A stretch of 50,476 bases of DNA from Gammaproteobacteria bacterium (GTDB taxonomy: Bacteria; Pseudomonadota; Gammaproteobacteria; Burkholderiales; Gallionellaceae), in NCBI GenBank assembly GCA_018820925.1, contig JAHJNJ010000001.1, positions 1 through 50,476 on the forward strand, written 5' to 3'. The notes under the pieces were generated by a model. It ran no database searches. It was not told the DNA's origin and worked only from the letters and a program-made list of their open reading frames with translations. The position numbers and the translations under genes were made by a program. This document shows positions 45,286 to 50,476 of this stretch, one piece after another. Every line of letters begins with the position of its first letter. Position 1 is the first letter of the stretch.

Positions 45286-45855
45286 TCACTCCCGGCAGAA
45301 CTCCCGGGCATCGTCCAGCCACTCCCGGAAATCGCCTGCAAATCCGTCAGCATCCGCAAGAAATTCCTGCTCGCCATGCAGCAGCGGATTCGGCTGCCGG
45401 GCGCGGCGCGACATGCGCGCGAGGACATCGGCAATGCCTTCGATGTGCGCGTAGCTCGTCAGCCAGTCCTGTTGCGCCATCAGCGTCAAAGCGGGATGGG
45501 CGGAATCAGGCAGGTCGTCCAATCGGTCCCGGATCAGGCCATAGACTGTCTGGCAATACGCTTGCAACGGTTGTGGATGGATGTCTGCCCAGTCCCGCGC
45601 CAGCAGGTGGTCGTAAAAAACGTCGACGAGCACGCCGGCATAGCGTCTGCGTTGCGGCGAGACGCGGGAGCGGCTGCGGTTGAAGGCGGGATGCGATTCG
45701 GCAAAGTGGTCGATGGCGCGATGCAGGGCGACGCCCTGCGCCAGATCGTCCGGCAAGGTGCCGGGCAAGGTGCCCTTGATCCAGTCGCCGACAACGCCGC
45801 CCACAATGAGGGCGGGTGTGTCAGCGGCGAGCAGGGCGTGGGCGAGGAAGTTCAA
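45286..45855 (-). CDS. acpH: Acyl-carrier-protein phosphodiesterase
   Basis: 189 aa, the size of E. coli AcpH. MNFLAHALLA and GGVVGDWIKG open the HD-like fold; VALHRAIDHFAESHP and YAGVLVDVFYDHLLARDW hold the metal-binding His/Asp residues. It removes 4'-phosphopantetheine from ACP. Monocistronic. Confidence 0.9.
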   Translation of the reverse strand: MNFLAHALLAADTPALIVGGVVGDWIKGTLPGTLPDDLAQGVALHRAIDHFAESHPAFNRSRSRVSPQRRRYAGVLVDVFYDHLLARDWADIHPQPLQAYCQTVYGLIRDRLDDLPDSAHPALTLMAQQDWLTSYAHIEGIADVLARMSRRARQPNPLLHGEQEFLADADGFAGDFREWLDDAREFCRE

Positions 45856-46240
45856 GGGCGGCGATCAGAGTTAATGTTGCGCGAGAATATTTCAAGGCAA
45901 GGATTTAGGGAAGCGCTGAAATGAACCGTACTTCAGTGAGGTAAACCCCTGGCTTTGCCGGGGGACTCATTAAAGTTCTTCCTTTGCGGCGTTCACAAAA
46001 TGTTGGAGTTCTCTGCGCAATTCCCTCCCCCTTGGAGGGGGAGGGTTAGGGTGGGGGTAGAGTCGTTGCGCCTGCGCCGCGTCGATCTAACGGGTCGGCA
46101 TCGCAATTAAATTTGCCCAGGCAATCTACGTGTCCGCGCACCAACGCCAAATAATTGCGATGCTGAGCCATTGAATCATGCCGGGATTACACGATGGTGG
46201 CTCACTGTTTTGAAAACAACAGGTTTGTCGTCGAGCCGTC
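45856..46240. other. Intergenic region between acpH and the rhomboid gene
   Basis: No gene. It contains a half copy of the CCCTCCCCCTTG palindrome at 46022-46060, related to the full element near dnaE. The rest shows nothing I recognise. Confidence 0.6.
46022..46060. repeat. Half copy of the CCCTCCCCCTTGC palindrome
   Basis: TCCCTCCCCCTTGGAGGGGGAGGGTTAGGGTGGGGGTAG matches the left arm of the element at 26740-26779 with a few changes; the right arm is missing. Confidence 0.8.
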
Positions 46241-46819
46241 TCAGCGACCTCGGCTACGCCAGCGGCGGATGACAATATACCCACCCACCATACCGCCCAG
46301 ATGAGCAAAATGCGCAACCCCCGCCTGCGTCCCCGTTACGCCAAGAGTCAGTTCGAGCCCCGCGTATAAAGTCACAAATAACCATGCCGGAAGAGCAACA
46401 GGCGGAAAAATGAGCATGAGCATCCGATTCGGAAAAAACATTCCATAGGCAAGCAATAAGCCAAATACACCGCCGGACGCTCCTACAGTTGGATAGACAC
46501 CACCAGTCACATTCATGACCAGCAACTGCATAAGTCCCGCTGAAAGAATGCTGGCAAAATATAATTGCAGGAATGTCCGTCGCCCCATGATGTATTCCAA
46601 TTCACGGCCAAACATCCAAAGACCGTACATGTTGAAAGCGAGATGGGTGACGCTGCCGTGCAAAAAGGCATAAGTGACAAGTTGCCACGGCATAAATCCG
46701 TTCTGGAGCGGCCACAGGGCAAATTCGCCTATCGCGGGTTCGCCTGCGCCGATCTCCAACAGGAATCCGGCAATGGTAAGTAATATAAGGGTCCAGACAG
46801 TGGACGGATGACTGCGCAC
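46241..46819 (-). CDS. Rhomboid-family intramembrane serine protease
   Basis: 192 aa from a GTG start at 46819 with GGGAGGT 8 bases upstream. Six membrane helices. The catalytic Ser115 lies in VGASGGVFG and the His173 in FAHLGGMVGG; the structural HxxxN is HLAFN (His59, Asn63). It cleaves transmembrane segments of unknown clients. Compact form without extra domains. Confidence 0.93.
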   Translation of the reverse strand: MRSHPSTVWTLILLTIAGFLLEIGAGEPAIGEFALWPLQNGFMPWQLVTYAFLHGSVTHLAFNMYGLWMFGRELEYIMGRRTFLQLYFASILSAGLMQLLVMNVTGGVYPTVGASGGVFGLLLAYGMFFPNRMLMLIFPPVALPAWLFVTLYAGLELTLGVTGTQAGVAHFAHLGGMVGGYIVIRRWRSRGR

Positions 46820-46822
46820 CGC

Positions 46823-47008
46823 TTACCTCCCTACGACTTGAATAGAATTTTCAACTTGCACGTTTAATGGTGCAGGAACGTTGGCGTGATTTTCCATTAA
46901 AGCCTGGCTAGATCCGGCGTCAATAACCGGAAAATACCCAAGCCGCATAAGATGACCGCAAACAATTCCATTGGCATCCAGAATATCGTGTGCGTCTCTT
47001 TGATGCAC
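46823..47008 (-). CDS. Possible 61-aa ORF before the rhomboid gene
   Basis: MHQRDAHDILDANGIVCGHL then MRLGYFPVIDAGSSQALMENHANVPAPLNVQVENSIQVVGR. It ends 3 bases before the rhomboid start, which would suit coupling, but there is no clear ribosome site and no family resemblance. It could be a remnant of a longer gene. Confidence 0.25.
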   Translation of the reverse strand: MHQRDAHDILDANGIVCGHLMRLGYFPVIDAGSSQALMENHANVPAPLNVQVENSIQVVGR

Positions 47009-47318
47009 ACTCTCGCATTAGTTGCTGGATCAATCAATCCCCCGAGGATTTTTCGAATTTAGGGAAGGTCTGATTAAGTCCTCATTCGTCATTCCGGCCC
47101 TTCGGCGAGCTCAAGACACAATAATAAGGGACGTACCCCGGGGTTTCCCCGCATGAACAACATGGGGACGGAGCCCGGCAAGTTTCAACATTACCGGGAC
47201 TCGGCGTTGCCATTCAGCCAACTGCCACTTGAATTGGATGACAACTAGTGCTATCAATCATTCGCAATTGGCGGGCTTCCGGCTACGTCGTGCGCACATC
47301 TTTCAAGGAGTATTCGCC
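47009..47318. other. Intergenic region upstream of the 459-aa lipoprotein
   Basis: No gene or RNA that I recognise. It must contain the promoter for the lipoprotein gene. A short GC-rich palindrome (CCCCGGGG near 47137) is present. Confidence 0.5.
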
Positions 47319-48698
47319 ATGAAAAGATTCCTTAGTCATTCCCCGCGCAGATTGTTGATCATCGCTTCGTCCTTGCTTGCATTTGCGGGATGCACCACAA
47401 CACACAAAGATTTTCAGACCTATTCACCGGCGCCGCAGAAGCAAGCAGCGACGTCGTTAAAGACAGCCATTGTTCTGCCCGACTCCCTCTGCTCGTTCTA
47501 TTACGATAACGGCAATTTGACCGCCTTTGAACTTGGGCCAACCATCTGCCAGAACGCACGCATCGCGGCAAAAACCGTTTTCCCCCAGGCAACCCTGTAT
47601 AGCGATCTCGCCAAAGCAAAGGAGGCCGAGTATGACCTTATCGGGATCATTCGCCCTCGTGCTGTGCGCACCGGAGGAACCAGGGAAATACCGGCAACGG
47701 TCTACACCAACGTTGATCTGACCTGGGACGCCCGCACCGGCGACGACACCCGCCAATACAGCACGACCCTCTACGGGCGCGGCGCGGATCGCAGAACATA
47801 TGGGCTCGCCGACACCCGTTATGCCGCCTCGATGCAACTGTGCCTGAACGACCTCGCCGCAAACCTGCAACAGGAGATGAGTGAAGCCTACGAAAAAACA
47901 GCTAAAAGCAGGGATGCCACCAACAGTATCCGCGCACGAATTGCAGGATTCAAACCCGGCGTCACAACCTACACCGAATACCGCAATGCAAAAAACAGCA
48001 CATGGCGGCTCTTTGCCCTGGACGAGAAGCTCGATTATCGCGGCCAGCGCTATGCTTACCTCTCCACTCCGGAAACAAGGACACATCAATCATCCATGGG
48101 CCCGTGCACTACCTATTGGGGGAAACAATGGCCGATCCTGGAAGAATTGCGTCCAACACGCTACCTGAACAACAACACAACAGACAAAAATAAACTGAGC
48201 AAGCTTTCCATCAAGGAGTATGTCGGCTCTGTCTACGACAATCATCCACTATGCGAGCTAGTGTTTGAAGGCGACAACACGGACAACGCTGTGCTGACCC
48301 GGCAATCATGCGATAAAGACTATACCAAAGGCGATATCTATACTTCGCGTGATGTTCATCACGAGAATGAACTGTCGGAAACCGCGCAACAGTGGTTGAA
48401 GCTGCGAGTCGGCATGCCAAAAAATGAGATAGAGAAATTGGCCGGAACACCGTCTGTCATTGTATCCACCACGCTCTTCGCCGGCACAACTCAGGAATAT
48501 GGCCACGGACGCATCATTCTCGACGGTGACGAACGGTTGGCGTACTGGCAACTCAGGGAACTACCGTCGGCACTCTCCCCCGCTGCCAAACGGCAGGCTG
48601 CCCTTGCCAGCGGTCCGTCCGTCATAGTCCAGCATGTGGTTGGCGCACCGGGATTGGGGATCGGTCGGCAACCCATTTCCGGTTGTTTGCCATATTGA
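47319..48698 (+). CDS. Lipoprotein with a C-terminal SmpA/BamE-like motif
   Basis: 459 aa from the ATG at 47319 (AAGGAG 8 bases upstream); a longer frame from 47229 is unlikely. Lipobox LAFAGC with Cys25. The next two residues are Thr, so it is probably sorted to the outer membrane. The N-terminal half (about 45-215) is a periplasmic alpha/beta domain (IVLPDSLCSFYYDNG, YDLIGIIRPRAV). Near 390-430 is KLRVGMPKNEIEKLAGTPS, the V-G-M-x-x-x-x-I-x-x-L-x-G-x-P pattern of SmpA/BamE. Whole-protein family unknown. Monocistronic. Confidence 0.65.
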   Translation: MKRFLSHSPRRLLIIASSLLAFAGCTTTHKDFQTYSPAPQKQAATSLKTAIVLPDSLCSFYYDNGNLTAFELGPTICQNARIAAKTVFPQATLYSDLAKAKEAEYDLIGIIRPRAVRTGGTREIPATVYTNVDLTWDARTGDDTRQYSTTLYGRGADRRTYGLADTRYAASMQLCLNDLAANLQQEMSEAYEKTAKSRDATNSIRARIAGFKPGVTTYTEYRNAKNSTWRLFALDEKLDYRGQRYAYLSTPETRTHQSSMGPCTTYWGKQWPILEELRPTRYLNNNTTDKNKLSKLSIKEYVGSVYDNHPLCELVFEGDNTDNAVLTRQSCDKDYTKGDIYTSRDVHHENELSETAQQWLKLRVGMPKNEIEKLAGTPSVIVSTTLFAGTTQEYGHGRIILDGDERLAYWQLRELPSALSPAAKRQAALASGPSVIVQHVVGAPGLGIGRQPISGCLPY

Positions 48699-49072
48699 AC
48701 TATGGTCGCTCCCCAACAGATCAATGGCGCAAGGCCATGTTTATGCCAAAACAGTCAGCATGATCTTTCTGCCCGAATTCCAAACCGGGGCAACCTGAAA
48801 ACTGGCAAATGAAAACAACACAAAAAGAGGACAGATTTGTTTCCACTCCCGGCATCGGTAAATAAATCCGTCCCTTTTTCTCTCTTTTTCTCTTTAGAGG
48901 CTCCCTGAGCACGCCTCGAAAGAATAGGGCGATTAAACGGATGGCATATTGATTATGCGGATATATACCCATAGTATCAGCCCCGCCCTTGAGGGTGCCT
49001 TGCAGCTTGCCTGATCCATACTGGAAGATGAGTTTTTTGGCTGATAATTCAATCACATTGAAGGAAATGATA
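48699..49072. other. Intergenic region with an inverted-repeat copy
   Basis: No gene. A 157-aa minus-strand frame here lacks a ribosome site and any protein pattern. The region holds the left copy of an inverted element (48828-48875). The upstream signals of the next lipoprotein lie at the right end. Confidence 0.5.
48828..48875 (-). repeat. Inverted-element copy, left of the 321-aa lipoprotein gene
   Basis: AGGACAGATTTGTTTCCACT then CCCGGCATCGGTAAATAAATCCGTCCCT. The element is itself partly palindromic (GGACAGATTT ... AAATCCGTCC). Its reverse complement recurs at 50144-50196. Confidence 0.75.
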
Positions 49073-50038
49073 ATGAAAGGTCGTACCGGGAAGAAATCGT
49101 CGTTGCTCATCGTGACAATGCTGGCTGCCGCATCCTTGGCAGGATGTGGAGGTGGTTCCGGGGATGCAGCCAATCCCAATACGGTGGCATTCACCTCGGC
49201 ACTGATGAGCGACGGCGTGTTTTACTTGAGAGGTAGTAGTGGCAGCTATGCAGCGGGGAAGATGACCACCAGCGGCTTGCCAACATTGAACGGTGCGTCA
49301 TATTCGTATACCGCCCCGGATTGGGCTCCTTCGGATCCGCTTGGATATTTCCTCAATAACACCGGGGTCTGGCAGGCATATATCGCAACCTCTTCGTTTG
49401 TCGACAATGGCGACGGATCGTATACGGCGGACGGGATATATAATTTCTCCATCGATAGCGTCACCGACTTGGCGGGCCAGTCGCCGACGTGTATCGATTT
49501 CTTTGGCAATACCACTCCTTGCATTCCCGGTCATACCTATGCAACAGGTGCGAAGCAATATTCAGCATCGGCTACCCTGCTGATGGATTACTACAGTTTG
49601 TTTTATCAGTTGGCGGCATACACCGACTTGAATGGCGATCCAATGACCGCGTTACCGACCACAGGTAGCGCTAGTTATTGTATTCAGATCATTGCAGGCA
49701 GCCAGGCTGATCTCTACACGCCGGCCGCAGGTTCGACATACGATTTGCGCCATCCAACTGACTGTACTCCGGCACACATTGCGTCGCCCGGTGGCGTGAT
49801 CAAAACAGGTATCACCATCACATCCGGCGGACGCAACGGAATGACGGTGGCATTGATCAATTTCCCGGCCGCGGGCGCGGCGGCTGCGTATTCTTATGTG
49901 GTTGGCGAATACGGCGGCAATTACTGGCACGGATCATATATACCGGCGGCAGGCGGCACGCCGGGTTTGAATACCTACTACAACCGTACCGCGTTCGATA
50001 CCCTGACTGCGGCGCATGGACTTCCTGTCTTGCCTTGA
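49073..50038 (+). CDS. Lipoprotein of unknown function, glycine- and tyrosine-rich
   Basis: 321 aa from the ATG at 49073 with AAGGA 7 bases upstream. Lipobox SLAGC with Cys25, followed by a GGGSGD tether, typical of surface or outer-membrane lipoproteins. The mature part is rich in Gly, Ser, Thr and Tyr, with beta-type repeats and two closely spaced Cys (PTCIDFFGNTTPCIPG) that may form a disulfide, plus others (SYCIQ, PTDCTP). No family recognised. Followed by a strong terminator, and flanked on both sides by inverted copies of a short element. Confidence 0.7.
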   Translation: MKGRTGKKSSLLIVTMLAAASLAGCGGGSGDAANPNTVAFTSALMSDGVFYLRGSSGSYAAGKMTTSGLPTLNGASYSYTAPDWAPSDPLGYFLNNTGVWQAYIATSSFVDNGDGSYTADGIYNFSIDSVTDLAGQSPTCIDFFGNTTPCIPGHTYATGAKQYSASATLLMDYYSLFYQLAAYTDLNGDPMTALPTTGSASYCIQIIAGSQADLYTPAAGSTYDLRHPTDCTPAHIASPGGVIKTGITITSGGRNGMTVALINFPAAGAAAAYSYVVGEYGGNYWHGSYIPAAGGTPGLNTYYNRTAFDTLTAAHGLPVLP

Positions 50039-50060
50039 TCGCACCATAGCGAATCAAACA

Positions 50061-50095
50061 GGCCGAAGCGATTGAATGCGCTTCGGCCTTTTTTT
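50061..50095 (+). terminator. Intrinsic terminator after the 321-aa lipoprotein gene
   Basis: GGCCGAAGCG (50061-50070), an 8-base loop, CGCTTCGGCC (50079-50088), then TTTTTTT. Ten perfect base pairs and a U-tract, 22 bases after the stop. Confidence 0.95.
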
Positions 50096-50143
50096 CGGCT
50101 ATTGCTTCGCGATCTTTGGTGCCGATACGACGGACAAAAAAAA

Positions 50144-50196
50144 AGGACGACAATAAATGGGGATATATTTACCGATGTCGGAAGTGGAAATAAATC
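50144..50196 (+). repeat. Inverted-element copy, right of the 321-aa lipoprotein gene
   Basis: The segment ATTTACCGATGTCGGAAGTG then GAAATAAATC (50167-50195) is the reverse complement, with few changes, of the core at 48828-48875. The two copies bracket the lipoprotein gene and its terminator. Confidence 0.7.
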
Positions 50197-50337
50197 GAAA
50201 CAATGATGGGAGGCAGACTTAATTGCCGCCGCCTGCCTGGATCGCAATGATTGGCATGACAGGCGTTTTCATGGCTTCGCCTGCTTGGACGAGAAACAAT
50301 TCTACTTTAGGATTTTGATAATTTTGCTCTTCAATTT

Positions 50338-50476
50338 TGAATCGCCCCCGATTCACTAGACACTTTCCAGTCTCTCGAAATACCGTCTCTCGAACTCTAC
50401 GGGAGACAGGCGGTTATTGTACCCATGACGCCGTTTCGGGTTGTAGAACATCTCGATGTAATCGAACACGTCCGAC
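50338..50476 (-). mobile_element. End of an IS3-family insertion sequence (runs off the window)
   Basis: TGAATCGCCCCCGATTCA at 50338-50355 looks like the terminal repeat of an IS3-type element (TGAA.CGCCCC... start). The transposase C-terminus follows at once. Confidence 0.75.
50356..50476 (-). CDS. IS3-family transposase OrfB, C-terminal part
   Basis: Reading the minus strand from the window edge: SDVFDYIEMFYNPKRRHGYN, then NRLSPVEFERRYFERLESV and stop. This is the standard C-terminus of the IS3-group integrase-like OrfB. The catalytic DDE residues lie upstream, outside the window. Partial by truncation at the window end, so its integrity cannot be judged. Confidence 0.92.
   Translation of the reverse strand, partial: SDVFDYIEMFYNPKRRHGYNNRLSPVEFERRYFERLESV

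Noticed and set aside
48721-49194. 157-aa minus-strand frame between the two lipoprotein genes
   Set aside because: It runs through an inverted repeat and the start of the next gene, with no ribosome site or protein-like pattern.

Overview
The window looks like a chromosomal segment of a betaproteobacterium, most likely of the Nitrosomonadales/Gallionellaceae type. This rests on the flavour of the housekeeping proteins (DnaE, MetG, Dcd, HslR, SthA, MscL), on a six-gene complex-I-like operon, on abundant c-di-GMP signalling and on many short palindromic repeats. Taxonomy is inferred from protein resemblance only.

Layout. 1-4.3 kb (+): a GNAT acetyltransferase, a small secreted protein, an ATP-grasp enzyme translationally coupled to a SerC-type aminotransferase, and a PepSY-like protein. 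4.3-9.5 kb (-): a membrane-anchored thioredoxin-like protein, HslR, a membrane alpha/beta-hydrolase-like protein, an Orn/Lys/Arg decarboxylase, and dcd with a coupled 46-aa ORF. 9.6-13.2 kb (+): metG and sthA. 13.2-14.1 kb: a repeat-rich spot with a diverged fossil of the sthA 3' end and a REP-associated tyrosine transposase (RAYT) flanked by inverted REPs. 14.1-21.9 kb (-): mscL, then an operon read hyfB-C-E-F-G-I. Its large subunit has lost both nickel-binding CxxC motifs, so it is an energy-converting-hydrogenase-related (Ehr) complex, not a hydrogenase. 22-30.4 kb (-): a 1476-aa CBS4-PAS6-GGDEF-EAL protein and dnaE. 30.9-34.5 kb: a dihaem cytochrome c, a small unknown protein, tRNA-Ser(CGA), mltF and an NAD-dependent epimerase-like protein. 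34.7-42.5 kb (-): one long operon holding a DUF2141 protein, a LolD-like ATPase, two duplicated FtsX-type permeases, an outer-membrane-lipoprotein-sorting protein, an outer-membrane barrel, and a LytS/LytTR two-component system. 42.8-50.5 kb: an HD-GYP phosphodiesterase, acpH, a rhomboid protease, two lipoproteins, and the edge of an IS3-family element.

Two themes link the regions. First, GTAG/GGAG-headed palindromes of several families sit in inverted pairs between genes. Related palindromes or short tandem repeats have entered coding sequence in frame (dnaE, the barrel gene), and repeats mark the scars of gene decay (a lost ATPase copy, the sthA fossil). The RAYT is the likely agent for the GTAG families. 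Second, two candidate systems deserve study: the Ehr complex, whose redox partner is unknown, and the 34.7-42.5 kb operon, which carries parts for an inner-to-outer-membrane lipid or lipoprotein route together with its own sensor and regulator.
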